Shown here one piece after another: positions 9,186-19,005 of a stretch of 64,000 nt of DNA (position 1 is the first letter of the stretch; every line of letters begins with the position of its first letter). Below the pieces are notes generated by a model, which saw only the letters and a list, made by a program, of their open reading frames with translations, made no database searches and was not told the origin of the DNA. The stretch comes from Methylibium sp. NZG (GTDB lineage Bacteria > Pseudomonadota > Gammaproteobacteria > Burkholderiales > Burkholderiaceae_C): the NCBI GenBank assembly GCA_001263235.1, contig LGRD01000002.1:62001-126000 (forward strand), written 5' to 3'. Made by a program: the position numbers and the translations under genes.

Positions 9186-9330
9186 TGGCTGCGGTGCATT
9201 CTGGCCGTTTGTGGCGACGGCTCGGCCTGCGCAGAAACCCTGCATGCTGCAGATTTGCCGAGCCGTGTCAGCCTCGCGCTTGCAATCGACGTTACTGCAC
9301 CCAGGTGTCGCCGCAGGAGGCCCGTGATCC

Positions 9331-9615
9331 ATGCACATGCTCTACAACTCTGACAGCTTTGCCGTGGTGCTCTTCGAGGCTTTCGACGGCGCCGAGGCCG
9401 CGCCCGGGGTGCCCGCAGGCGACACCTTGCAGCGTGGCGGCTACGAAATCGTCGACAAATTCGCACGCAAGGAGATCTTCATCGAAGGCGCACTCGCCGA
9501 GAGCTTCAAACTCGGCGTCGAAGCACTCATCCAGACCGGCCCGTCCGAAGAAGAGCTCGACGACTACATCGAGCGCTTCTCGGCGCTGATGCAGCAGCCA
9601 GTCGTCTTGCACTGA
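9331..9615 (+). CDS. DUF3567 family protein
   Basis: A 94-residue conserved small protein of Burkholderiales. Its start MHMLYNSDSFAVVLFE and the central GYEIVDKFARKEIFIEGALAE are characteristic of DUF3567. It contains an acidic helical C-terminus (SEEELDDYIERFSALM) and has no signal peptide or membrane helix. A clear AGGAGG at 9316-9321 precedes the ATG. Function is unknown. The strict association with betaproteobacteria makes it a useful taxonomic marker for this window. Confidence 0.88.
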   Translation: MHMLYNSDSFAVVLFEAFDGAEAAPGVPAGDTLQRGGYEIVDKFARKEIFIEGALAESFKLGVEALIQTGPSEEELDDYIERFSALMQQPVVLH

Positions 9616-9748
9616 GCGGCTGCGCTCGCTGCAAGCCTGCGGCGCGAGTGCCGCAAATGGGCAAAGCAAACTGAAAGTGAAGGGGCTTGCCCCGACGTGC
9701 GCCCTGCGCCAAGATGGGCCCGAAGACCACCCGCCGGAGGCCGTTGCC

Positions 9749-12058
9749 ATGTTGAAGTCTCACAGTGATGCGCGCCTGATCTTGTCGCCGGGCCTCAAGG
9801 AGGCGCCGGTGCTCGACCGCATGTGCTCGCAGTTCGTGCTGACCTTGACGATGCACAACGCCGGGCGCTTCAACCTGCGCCGCGACTGGAACAGCCTGCT
9901 GTCCCTGGCCGGCAAGCACCTCGTCTGGCCGACCGCGGTATTGACGCGCGTGCGCGGCTTTCTGAAAACGCGCTGCAAGGGCAACGAGCATTGGCGTGGC
10001 CACGACGTCCTGAGCGACGACGCCTTCATCACCCGCCACGGCGGGTGGCGCGGGCCGTATGAAGAGGGCACGCTGTTCTTCTACATCGACGAGTACATCA
10101 AGGACGCGCCGAAAGACCTGCTCACCGTGCTCGGCGCCACCGTCGAGTGGCTCAACAAGAGCCTGAAGAAGGAATCGACGCTGGTCGAGAAGAACATCGA
10201 CGCGCTCGCCGGCCTGCTGCAATTGAACGGCGCCGAACGCGCGCTGCTGTTGTACGGCACGCTCGCGCGCTACCAGCGCGACCTGCGGGGGCTGCTGGTC
10301 GAATTCAAGGTGTCCAACGCGCAAGAGGCCTATTCGGCCATCGCCGGTGTGGCCGGCGTGAGCGCCTCCGACGTGGCCGAGGCGCTGCGTGCCGGCTCAC
10401 GACTGGAGCGCATCGGCATGGTCGAGAACCTGATCTCCGAGCACAACATCACCGACCTGGCCGACCTTATGAAGGTCAGCGAACAACTGCCGCCGGTGCT
10501 GATGCGCAAGTACGAAGGCCCGGGCGACCTGATGGCAGTGTTCACGCGGCCGGCCAAGCGCAGCGCGTTGTCGGAGACCGACTTCGACTTCGTCGGCGTC
10601 GATCAGCGCATGATGACCTCGCTGCTGCGCAATGCCGTGGCGCGCAAGGAGCCCGGCGTCAACGTGCTGCTGTACGGCCCGCCCGGCACCGGCAAGACCG
10701 AACTCGCCAAGGTCGCCGCGCAGGCCGCCGGGCTGGAGTTGTACGAGGTCGAATACGCCGACCGCGACGGCAACTCGCTCAGCGGGCGTGACCGCTACCG
10801 CTCGCTGCAGATCAGCCAAGTGTTCTTGAAGGGCAGCAGCAACGTGGCGCTTCTGTTCGACGAGGTCGAAGACGTGTTCCCGCCCATCTCCACCGAAAGC
10901 GCGCAACTGATGGCGCGGCTGGACACCGGCGACGGCGCGCCCAGCGGCAGCGTCAGCGGCAAGGCCTGGGTCAATCAGATTCTGGAGACCAACCCGGTGC
11001 CGGTGCTGTGGGTCACCAACCGCATCGAGCAGATCGACCCGGCGTTCCGGCGCCGCTTTCAGTACCACCTGGAGCTCAAGAGCCCGCCGCCCGGCGCGCG
11101 CGAGTTGCTGGTGTCGCGTGCGCTCGCGGGCGTGCCGGTGGGCGAGGGCTTTGCTGCCAAGCTGGCCGAACGCAAGGGGCTGACGCCGGCGCAGATTCGC
11201 ACCGCCGTCAAGTTTGCCGCGCTGGCTGGTGATGGCAGTGAGACTGGCAACAGCGTCGAATCCCTGATCGAGCGCCAGCTCGGCAATGCCGACAAGGCCC
11301 TGGGCAACACCACCAAAGAGCGCGGGGCACGCCGCGTGGTGACGAACTACGACCTGAGCCTCGTCAACACCGAGTCGCGCTTCGAGGTGCCCAAGATCGT
11401 CGAGGCGTTGCGCCGCAAGGGTTACGGCACGCTGTGCTTTTACGGCCCGCCCGGCACCGGCAAGACGGCGCTGGCCGAGCACATCGCCAAGGCCCTCGAC
11501 AAGCCGTTGATGATCCGCCAGGCGAGCGACCTGGTGAGCAAGTACGTCGGCGAAACCGAGCAGAACATGGCCAAGATGTTCGACGAGGCGCAGACCGAAG
11601 AATCGGTGCTGCTGCTCGACGAGGCCGACAGCTACCTGCGCAACCGCAAGTTGGCCGAACGCAGCTACGAGATCAGCGAAGTGAACGAGATGCTGCAGGG
11701 CATGGAGCGCTTCAGCGGCGTGTTCATCTGCACCACCAACTTGTTCAGCGAGCTCGACGAGGCGGCGCTGCGGCGCTTCACCTTCAAGATCCAGTTCAAG
11801 CCGCTGACGCAGGTGCAGCGCGAACGCATGTTCGTCGCCGAAGCGCTCGAAGGCGACGCCACCCGGCTGACCGACGAGCAACGCCGCCGCTTGCGCTTGC
11901 TGGAGGTGCTTGCCCCGGGCGACTTTGCCTCGGTCAAGCGCCAAGTCGATGTGCTGGGCGAGGTGTTCGAGCCGGACGAATTCTTGTCGCAGCTCGAGTC
12001 GGAGCACCGCATCAAGCCCGAAGTGCGGCAGCAGCGCAGCATCGGCTTCTCGCACTGA
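9749..12058 (+). CDS. Tandem AAA+ ATPase, function unknown
   Basis: A 769-residue cytosolic protein with two AAA+ modules. The first has Walker A GPPGTGKTELAK and Walker B VALLFDEVEDVF; the second has GPPGTGKTALAE and SVLLLDEADSYL, followed by an arginine-finger-like ALRRFTFKI. The N-terminal 300 residues are helical, match no domain I recognise, and contain ENLISEHNITDLADLMKVSEQ. Both nucleotide sites look intact. The start at 9749 is supported by GGAGG 11 bases upstream; the frame is open further upstream without a better start. CDC48-like remodelling is an analogy only. There are no obvious partner genes next to it. Confidence 0.8.
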   Translation: MLKSHSDARLILSPGLKEAPVLDRMCSQFVLTLTMHNAGRFNLRRDWNSLLSLAGKHLVWPTAVLTRVRGFLKTRCKGNEHWRGHDVLSDDAFITRHGGWRGPYEEGTLFFYIDEYIKDAPKDLLTVLGATVEWLNKSLKKESTLVEKNIDALAGLLQLNGAERALLLYGTLARYQRDLRGLLVEFKVSNAQEAYSAIAGVAGVSASDVAEALRAGSRLERIGMVENLISEHNITDLADLMKVSEQLPPVLMRKYEGPGDLMAVFTRPAKRSALSETDFDFVGVDQRMMTSLLRNAVARKEPGVNVLLYGPPGTGKTELAKVAAQAAGLELYEVEYADRDGNSLSGRDRYRSLQISQVFLKGSSNVALLFDEVEDVFPPISTESAQLMARLDTGDGAPSGSVSGKAWVNQILETNPVPVLWVTNRIEQIDPAFRRRFQYHLELKSPPPGARELLVSRALAGVPVGEGFAAKLAERKGLTPAQIRTAVKFAALAGDGSETGNSVESLIERQLGNADKALGNTTKERGARRVVTNYDLSLVNTESRFEVPKIVEALRRKGYGTLCFYGPPGTGKTALAEHIAKALDKPLMIRQASDLVSKYVGETEQNMAKMFDEAQTEESVLLLDEADSYLRNRKLAERSYEISEVNEMLQGMERFSGVFICTTNLFSELDEAALRRFTFKIQFKPLTQVQRERMFVAEALEGDATRLTDEQRRRLRLLEVLAPGDFASVKRQVDVLGEVFEPDEFLSQLESEHRIKPEVRQQRSIGFSH

Positions 12059-12348
12059 TGCCCGTGGCGGGGCGGGCCGAACAGGCGCGCGCTCGCTGAA
12101 CGATCCGGTCGAGTCGTGCCGTGGGCCACGGCGAGCGGTGGGCCTGATCGAGTCGCCCCACGGCGTGGGGGGGCCGCCAACAGGCGCAGCCTGCTGCGGC
12201 GCGGTCCTTCGTGGTGCAGTTCCGTGAGCATTGCCTCAAGGCCAGCGCCGCCCGGCCGAAACCCAGCCATAGAACAGTAACCTCTTGTTCGTCTCGCGGC
12301 TGTGCGCTTGTGCTGCGGAAGTGAACACCAACCCTCTTTCTTGAGCTG

Positions 12349-14475
12349 ATGGACCTTTTTGCCGACGCCGCTGTGCTCTGGGCGCCGACCATGCTGCTGG
12401 CCTGGCTGGTCGCGCTTCTCGCGGCCTTTGTCTCGCTCGACCTGGTGGGCCGGGCGGCGCGTGGGCGGCGTCGGCTCGCCACCGGCTGGCTCATGGGCGC
12501 GGCGCTGGGGCTGGGCACCGGCATCTGGGCGGTGCATGTGATGTCGATGGCCGCGCAGACCGTGCCGTTTGCGCTGGCGTTCCGGCCCTGGGGCGCCATG
12601 GGGGCGTGGATGGGCGGCGTCGCAGTCGGTCTGGCGGGCATGGGCTGGGCCGCAGCGCGCGTCATCTCTGCCGGCACCATCGTCGCGGGCTCGGCGGTGC
12701 TCGGGCTGGGCGTGGTGGCGGTTCAGGTCGGCGCCATCCTGGCGTTGGGTTTGCGTCCTGGCATCGACTGGTCGCTGGGCAGCCTGGGGCTGGCCTGGGT
12801 GCTCGCCTGGGCCGGCGGCGGCTTGGCGCTCGGCCTGCGCAATGTGCGCTCGCGGGTGCCGGCGACCCAGCGGCGCATGCGCCTGGGGCTGGCCACGCTG
12901 GTGCTGGGCGCGGCGCTCGTGCTGAGCCAGCACGTCGTCACGCAAGCGGCCGGCCTGCCGTTGCGCGAGCTCCCGGCGTACGACGGTCGCGTCGCTGCGC
13001 TCGTGATGTCGTTGCTGACCACGGTGGGTTCGGTCTCGTTGCTGTTGGCGCTGCTGCTGTGGTCGCTGCTGGACGCGCGCATGCAGTTGGCGCTGCGCCA
13101 GGCGCAAGGGGAGCTGCACAAACAGTCCCTGCGCGACCCGCTGACCCGGTTGCCCAACCGCTTGATGTTCGAGGGCACGCTGGCCCAGGCCGTCCAGCGG
13201 GCGAATGCGGCCACCGGCAGGCTGGCGCTGCTGTTCATCGGCATCGATGGTTTCAAGCACGTCAACCAGACCTTCGGCCACCGCGCTGGCGACCAACTGT
13301 TGCGCACCGTGACCACCCGGCTGCGCGCGCTGGCCATGCCGCACATGGTGGCGCGGGTCGGCGGCGACGAGTTCGTGCTGCTCATCATCGGCAACCCGAG
13401 CGTGGACGACGCGAACCAGCTCGCGGTGCGCGTGCAGGACGCACTCGGCCGCCCGGTGCCACTGAACGGCTCCGACGCCGGGCACGAGACCAGCGTCAGC
13501 TGTTCCATCGGCGTGGCGATGTACCCCGAGCATGGCGCCCAATCGACGCTCATCGCCCATGCCGATGCCGCGATGCGCGAGGCCAAGAACGCCGGCGGTG
13601 CGACGCACTGCCTGTTCGAGCCGCGCATGATCACCGGCGCGCGCGACCAGGCGGCGCTGCTGCGCGACCTGCGGCGGGCGTTGCCGCGCGGGGAGTTCGA
13701 GCTCTTCTACCAACCCAAGATCGACGCGCCCAGCGGTCAGATCACCGGCGTCGAGGCGCTGCTGCGCTGGCACCACCCCAAGCGCGGTCTCATCAGCCCC
13801 GAGGTGTTCGTGCCGATGGCCGAGCGCTTCGGCCTCATCGGGCCGATCGGCCTGTGGGTCATCGACGAAGCCTGCCGCCAGGCTGCCGTGTGGCGCAACG
13901 ATGGGCTGCCCATGCGCGTGGCCGTCAACCTGTCTTCACAGCAGCTGCGCGACGCCGAACTCGCCACGCATGTGTCTGCCGCGCTGAAGAAGCACAAGAT
14001 CGACCCCAAGCTGCTCACCTGCGAGATCACCGAGTCGGTGGCCATGCAGGACTCGGTGGCGACGATGAGCTTCTTTGCTGCGCTGGCGGCAGTGGGCGTA
14101 CACATCTCGATCGACGACTTCGGAACCGGCTACTCCAGCCTGGCGTACTTGCGCAAGCTGCCGGCCGAGGAGATCAAGATCGACCGCAGCTTCGTGCTCG
14201 ACCTGGAGAGCAGCGCCGACGCGCGCGCCGTGGTCGACGCGGTCGTCAAGCTCGGGCAGGCGTTGCACCTGAAGGTCGTGGCCGAGGGCGTCGAGACCGA
14301 CGGCCAGTACCAGATCCTGCGCAGCCTGGGCTGCAACGAACTGCAGGGTTTCCTGTTTGCCAAGCCGATGACCGCCGCGGCGCTCGCGCTGTGGGCAACC
14401 AACGACGTCGGGCCGCGCTCGCTGGCGTTTCGCTCGTCGCTGTACCAGCCGGCATCAGTCGTCGCGATCCGTTGA
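12349..14475 (+). CDS. MHYT-GGDEF-EAL cyclic-di-GMP signalling protein
   Basis: A 708-residue membrane protein. Residues 1-245 form about seven hydrophobic segments with an MHYT-like repeat (GIWAVHVMSMAA), a proposed gas or metal-sensing membrane domain. A GGDEF domain follows with intact ARVGGDEFVLL; the RxxD inhibitory site expected five residues upstream is absent (the sequence there is PHMVA). The EAL domain has VEALLRW, CEITES, DDFGTGYSSLAYL, KIDRSFV and VAEGVET, all residues needed for phosphodiesterase activity. Both synthesis and hydrolysis of c-di-GMP are therefore possible. It is a single gene, divergent in function from its neighbours; 290 bp of non-coding DNA lies upstream. Confidence 0.92.
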   Translation: MDLFADAAVLWAPTMLLAWLVALLAAFVSLDLVGRAARGRRRLATGWLMGAALGLGTGIWAVHVMSMAAQTVPFALAFRPWGAMGAWMGGVAVGLAGMGWAAARVISAGTIVAGSAVLGLGVVAVQVGAILALGLRPGIDWSLGSLGLAWVLAWAGGGLALGLRNVRSRVPATQRRMRLGLATLVLGAALVLSQHVVTQAAGLPLRELPAYDGRVAALVMSLLTTVGSVSLLLALLLWSLLDARMQLALRQAQGELHKQSLRDPLTRLPNRLMFEGTLAQAVQRANAATGRLALLFIGIDGFKHVNQTFGHRAGDQLLRTVTTRLRALAMPHMVARVGGDEFVLLIIGNPSVDDANQLAVRVQDALGRPVPLNGSDAGHETSVSCSIGVAMYPEHGAQSTLIAHADAAMREAKNAGGATHCLFEPRMITGARDQAALLRDLRRALPRGEFELFYQPKIDAPSGQITGVEALLRWHHPKRGLISPEVFVPMAERFGLIGPIGLWVIDEACRQAAVWRNDGLPMRVAVNLSSQQLRDAELATHVSAALKKHKIDPKLLTCEITESVAMQDSVATMSFFAALAAVGVHISIDDFGTGYSSLAYLRKLPAEEIKIDRSFVLDLESSADARAVVDAVVKLGQALHLKVVAEGVETDGQYQILRSLGCNELQGFLFAKPMTAAALALWATNDVGPRSLAFRSSLYQPASVVAIR

Positions 14476-14492
14476 GCCCTTGACAGGCTTTC

Positions 14493-14498
14493 TACAAT
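14493..14498 (+). promoter_or_regulatory. Candidate -10 element of metH1 (leaderless start)
   Basis: TACAAT ends six bases before the metH1 ATG, so a start site at normal spacing would fall on the ATG itself. No Shine-Dalgarno is present between them. A nearby TTGACA (14480-14485) is only 7 bp from the -10 and cannot be its -35. The same TACAAT hexamer begins the metH2 leader. Confidence 0.4.
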
Positions 14499-14504
14499 CG
14501 CTCC

Positions 14505-15554
<1,050 letters not shown>

Positions 15555-15585
15555 ACTCGGCGTTCAGCCGCTCGCGGACGTCTAG

Positions 15586-15623
15586 CGCGGGTTCAGCGCG
15601 GGCTCAGCCCGGGTTCAGCGCGG
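15586..15623. repeat. Short GC-rich direct/inverted repeat between convergent genes
   Basis: The motif GGTTCAGCGCGG occurs twice around GGGCTCAGCCC, itself a small inverted repeat. It spans the gap between convergent metH1 and the hydrolase gene and overlaps the last codons of the latter. It could act as a two-way terminator, but there is no T-run. Confidence 0.35.
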
Positions 15624-16934
15624 CCGCACCCGCGAAGCGACGGGCTGCGGCGCGTAATCGGGCAGGTAGCGGCATTCGGTCGGCGGCCCGGCGGTCAGTT
15701 GCCGGCAGCGCGCGGCAACGCCCGCGGGGGTCGGCTTCTTGCCCCGCTCGACCCAGTCCAGCAGTTCTGCGAACAGCGGCGGATAGTGGGCATCGCCCCA
15801 ATAGCTGTGCTCGCTGGAATCGATGAAGGTCTGTACCAGGCTGGCGCCGGTGCCGGCCGCCTGCATGCGCTGGCGCAGCGTGTGGTGGCCTTCCACAAAG
15901 ACCGTGGCGTCGCCGACACCGTGCGCCGTGAGCACCGGTGCGTTGAAGCGGCCGCGGTGGTCCACGTCGCTTGCAAACCGTGCGGCCGCGGCGGGATCGA
16001 CCTTGAACCTGGGCACGGCCGCATTCAGCGCCGCATCGTCGGGGGAGCCGGTGTAGATCACACCCTGGTTGCCGAACGGGCTCGCGCCGCCGTTCTTTTC
16101 GACGACGTCGCGCAGCGTGAACGTCGCCCAGTTCAGGTGGCTGAGCACCGAGCTCTCGGGGATCCTGATCACGTCGGCGATCGTCTTGAGCTTTTGCGCC
16201 TGTTCGGGCGTGCGCTGCGCAGCGGGCTTGCGCAAACCCAGGCATTCGTCGGCGCGGCTGGCCAATTCGGCGCTGCTCAGTTTGCTGTCGGCCGGCATGC
16301 CGATCGACAACGGGTACTGGGGCTCGTCCGGGCGCGGGTGGTTTTTGCACAGATGCTGGTAGACAGCGCGCAAGTCGAGCCTGAAGTCGTAGGCACTCGG
16401 GCCGGCAACCACGCCACTGGTGAGCAAGATGCCTTGCCAGGACGCCGGGAACATTTCTGCTGCGCGCGTGGCCACCATGGCGCCCCACGACTGACCGTGC
16501 AGCAATGTGACGCGCGGCCGGGCGACATGTTCGACAAAAATGCGCCGCACACGTTCTGTGTCTTCAGCGGCGGTGGTGACAGCGAAGCCGCCTTGCCGGA
16601 ACACCGATGCGGCCCAGGCGTGTCCTTCCCGGACGGTGATGGCCCATCGCGCCGCATCTTCATCGGCGCGCGAGGCCTTGGGTGGCCCCAGCGTCGGGCC
16701 ACCGTGGGAATGCACCACCAGCACGCCGCTCCACTGGGCAGGCATCACGATGAGGTAGTGCGAGGCTGCGGAGTCCTGGCCGCGCAAGCAGCGTGCCCCG
16801 GCGGGCACGCCGGCCGGGCAGGCTGCGGCCAGTGGCGGCGACTCCGGCGGCAGGGTCGGTGGGCTTGCGCACGCGGCGAGGGTCAGCAACAAGCCGGTGA
16901 GCAGCGTCCGGCAGGCGAGTGGGCAATGGGTCAT
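15615..16934 (-). CDS. Alpha/beta hydrolase lipoprotein
   Basis: A 439-residue exported serine hydrolase. The N-terminus is a lipoprotein signal (LLTGLLLTLAACASPP, lipobox LAAC). The nucleophile elbow is GQSWG in the segment LLHGQSWGAMVATRAAE. A candidate acid lies in AHGVGDATVFVEGHHT and the histidine in DSSEHSYWGDAHYPP, giving a plausible catalytic triad. An alpha/beta core is split by a helical cap of about 150 residues. The start at 16934 is chosen because it places the signal peptide at the N-terminus; the frame stays open upstream. The substrate is unknown. The gene is on the opposite strand to metH1/metH2 and unrelated to them. Confidence 0.82.
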   Translation of the reverse strand: MTHCPLACRTLLTGLLLTLAACASPPTLPPESPPLAAACPAGVPAGARCLRGQDSAASHYLIVMPAQWSGVLVVHSHGGPTLGPPKASRADEDAARWAITVREGHAWAASVFRQGGFAVTTAAEDTERVRRIFVEHVARPRVTLLHGQSWGAMVATRAAEMFPASWQGILLTSGVVAGPSAYDFRLDLRAVYQHLCKNHPRPDEPQYPLSIGMPADSKLSSAELASRADECLGLRKPAAQRTPEQAQKLKTIADVIRIPESSVLSHLNWATFTLRDVVEKNGGASPFGNQGVIYTGSPDDAALNAAVPRFKVDPAAAARFASDVDHRGRFNAPVLTAHGVGDATVFVEGHHTLRQRMQAAGTGASLVQTFIDSSEHSYWGDAHYPPLFAELLDWVERGKKPTPAGVAARCRQLTAGPPTECRYLPDYAPQPVASRVRPR

Positions 16935-17013
16935 GGTCGCGTCCTTTTGCTGGCGATTGTCGCCGAGCGAACGCCTGCCGCCTCCGTGGCGCGGCAGTGC
17001 CCGGCCGCAGCCT

Positions 17014-18051
17014 TCAGCGGGCCAGCTTGAGCAAGCGCTCGATCGGCACCCGCACCCGCACGTCCTTGGGGGGAACGCCACGCACGATCTCGGTGAGGCG
17101 CGTGTCGGTGCTGCGGGGCGCGGGCTGCACGTAGGGGCTGCCGGAGCTGTCGGCCACGGCCGCGACGAACGGCCGGTTGGCCGACACACCGCGCTTGAGC
17201 ACCACCGCCAGCTCGCCGCTGGCCAGTTCCACGTAGCTGCCGGCCGGGTACACACCGAGGGCCTTGATGATCAAGGCGCCCGCCGTGTCGGGCTGCTTGC
17301 GTTCGTCCAGATAGGCGCCCTTGGCCGCGGCGTTGGCCGACAACGCGGCGCGTTGCTTGCGCGGGCTCATGCGTGCAGCGAACAGGTCGGCGCGCTTGAC
17401 CAGCCGCGCCAGCTGAGTCGCCTGCGATTGCTCAGCCCAGGGGCCCGGTGGTGCGTCGTGGTGATGCAGCACCGCCTGCAACCACAGCTCGTCGGTGACA
17501 CCGAGTTCGGTGAGCAGCTGATGCCCCTGTGTGGCGTGGCCGTCGACGAGGCCTCGCTGTTCGTCGGTCAGCGGCGTGGTCTGGAGCGTCAACTGGTCCT
17601 GCAGCCGGGTCATCGCGATGTTCATCGTCAGCGCGGCAAGGCGCAGGCTGGGCCGCAACTCGGGCGGGAAACCAGGCAGAAGGCGCGCAGCCAGCTCGCA
17701 CACGACGGTGACCATCAGCGAGTGACGAACGCTGTAGCGCTCGTTGCCCGCGCCGGCGCTGTGGACCATCATCAGCAGCGTTCGCTCGGTTTCCCGATCC
17801 AGCAGCGAGACGATCTCTTCGTCGATGCGACCCGCAGCGACCAGAAACTGAGGGGCCGCCGGGTCTCGCAACAATGCGCCGGCTCGCAGGCTGACGCCTT
17901 CCCAGGCGTCGACCAACTCGTCGACCTTCAGCGCCTTTTTGTCGTTCGGCGACGCGGCTGGCGCGTCCAGTGTGTGCTCAGGGCCCGGGTCGGTGGCAGC
18001 GGCGGGGGGCCGAGCCGTCGCAGGCTCAGGTGTCTCGATCGATGAAGACAT
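17014..18051 (-). CDS. Degenerate HD-GYP-type protein
   Basis: A 345-residue cytosolic protein resembling HD-GYP phosphodiesterases. The helix RHSLMVTVVCELAARL and the later PLTDEQRGLVDGHATQGHQLL follow the family. However, the HD pair expected in LLHDIGK is replaced in ALTMNIAM, and the GYP region reads HHHDAPPGPW. Metal-ligand loss makes c-di-GMP hydrolysis doubtful, so the protein may be a binding or scaffold protein. The N-terminus (residues 1-45) is a Pro/Ala-rich tail. The start at 18051 (MSSSIETPEPATARPP) is chosen over a much longer open frame whose upstream part is antisense to metH2 and its leader. Confidence 0.78.
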   Translation of the reverse strand: MSSSIETPEPATARPPAAATDPGPEHTLDAPAASPNDKKALKVDELVDAWEGVSLRAGALLRDPAAPQFLVAAGRIDEEIVSLLDRETERTLLMMVHSAGAGNERYSVRHSLMVTVVCELAARLLPGFPPELRPSLRLAALTMNIAMTRLQDQLTLQTTPLTDEQRGLVDGHATQGHQLLTELGVTDELWLQAVLHHHDAPPGPWAEQSQATQLARLVKRADLFAARMSPRKQRAALSANAAAKGAYLDERKQPDTAGALIIKALGVYPAGSYVELASGELAVVLKRGVSANRPFVAAVADSSGSPYVQPAPRSTDTRLTEIVRGVPPKDVRVRVPIERLLKLAR

Positions 18052-18116
18052 GGGCGCGGGCGTGCGGCAGGGCCGACGCGTCGTGGAGTGTGGGACTGTT
18101 GTCGGCCTCACGGCGC

Positions 18117-18133
18117 TGCACTTGAGTGGTGCA
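18117..18133. promoter_or_regulatory. NtrC-like 17-bp palindrome upstream of the HD-GYP gene
   Basis: TGCACTTGAGTGGTGCA agrees with the NtrC pattern TGCACCA-N3-TGGTGCA at 12 of 14 fixed positions. No sigma-54 promoter is visible between it and the start at 18051, so it may be a chance palindrome or a small hairpin. Confidence 0.25.
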
Positions 18134-18203
18134 GTCGCTGTCTCCTGCAAAGGCGCTTGCCGGCCGCACCCGCAGGCCGCACCCGCACGTCGAACAGGCA
18201 GCC

Positions 18204-18917
18204 CTACTTTGCCGGCTCTGCCCCCGGCCGGGTGCGCTCGCCGATCAGGATGTCGAGCCGGCGCGGTTCGGTCGGCACTGCATTGCGGTTGCTGCGACCT
18301 GCCACCGAGATGCGCTGGGGCGGCACGCCGCGGGCCACGAGCCAGTCGCGCGCGCTGGCGGCACGATCCAATGCGAGCACGCGGGCGCTGTTGTCGCTGC
18401 CACCGGCGTCGGCGTCGCTGACGATCTGCACTTCGGCACGGGGCAGTTCGCGCAGCGCCAGGGCCACCTGGTCGAGCCAGCCCGTGGCCGGCGCCTTGAC
18501 CGCCGCGCGCCCCGCGACGAAAGCCGCCTCGGCCGGCAAGCTGACCCACAAGCGCTCGTCGGTCGTCTGCGACACGGCCACGTTGTTGCCTTGCAGGCCG
18601 CTGCGCAACCTGGCTGCCGACGAGGCGAGCTTGTCGGACCAGGCGTAGGTGCCCGGCGCGCGCGCCGGCAGGCCGCCCGGTGCGACGGTGGGGGCTTCGA
18701 TCGTTGCTGGCGGCGGTGGCGCCACGGCCGGCGGGGCGGCGCAACCTGCCAACCCCATCACGATGACGGACAGCGCGATGACCGACAGGGCGTTGAGCGA
18801 TATCACGCCGCCCAGTCTCGAACGCCGGCTCGCAGGACGGGCCGTCGTGCCCGCCTGAGGCGATGGAGATGCAAGGCGCGGCGGCCAGGATGAGAGCAGG
18901 GGTGAGAACTTTGTCAT
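18204..18917 (-). CDS. OmpA-family lipoprotein
   Basis: A protein of up to 237 residues with a lipoprotein signal (ALSVIALSVIVMGLAGC, lipobox LAGC) and a C-terminal OmpA-like peptidoglycan-binding domain. That domain shows LPRAEVQIVSDADAGG, then the helix SARVLALDRAASARDWLVARG and PPQRISVAGRSN. The lipobox lies about 60 residues from the ATG at 18917, unusually far. A GTG at 18806 would give a normal 22-residue signal, so the true start may be there or nearby. It likely tethers the outer membrane to the cell wall. It is adjacent to, and on the same strand as, the HD-GYP-like gene, with 152 bp between. Confidence 0.8.
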   Translation of the reverse strand: MTKFSPLLSSWPPRLASPSPQAGTTARPASRRSRLGGVISLNALSVIALSVIVMGLAGCAAPPAVAPPPPATIEAPTVAPGGLPARAPGTYAWSDKLASSAARLRSGLQGNNVAVSQTTDERLWVSLPAEAAFVAGRAAVKAPATGWLDQVALALRELPRAEVQIVSDADAGGSDNSARVLALDRAASARDWLVARGVPPQRISVAGRSNRNAVPTEPRRLDILIGERTRPGAEPAK

Positions 18918-18990
18918 GCCTCGCATTGCACGCGAAGCGCGCAACGGCGGCAAGCCCTCCGGCAAAGTAACCCCTCGGCAGTGTTAACCC

Positions 18991-18996
18991 TACAAT
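18991..18996 (+). promoter_or_regulatory. -10 element of metH2
   Basis: TACAAT placed so that transcription would start near 19003, a few bases before the first riboswitch strand at 19006. No convincing -35 is seen. Its position relative to the riboswitch is the main support. Confidence 0.55.
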
Positions 18997-19005
18997 CCGC
19001 GGTCC

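Noticed and set aside
12118-12132. GCCGTGG-G-CCACGGC palindrome as a terminator of the AAA+ ATPase gene
   Set aside because: A one-base loop cannot form a normal hairpin and no T-run follows.
11665-13776. Long minus-strand open frame (about 700 codons) opposite the AAA+ and MHYT genes
   Set aside because: It is a GC-rich antisense shadow of two well-supported genes, with Arg/His/Gln-rich composition and no domains.
14480-14485. TTGACA as the -35 of metH1
   Set aside because: It is only 7 bp from TACAAT; no sigma-70 promoter has that spacing.
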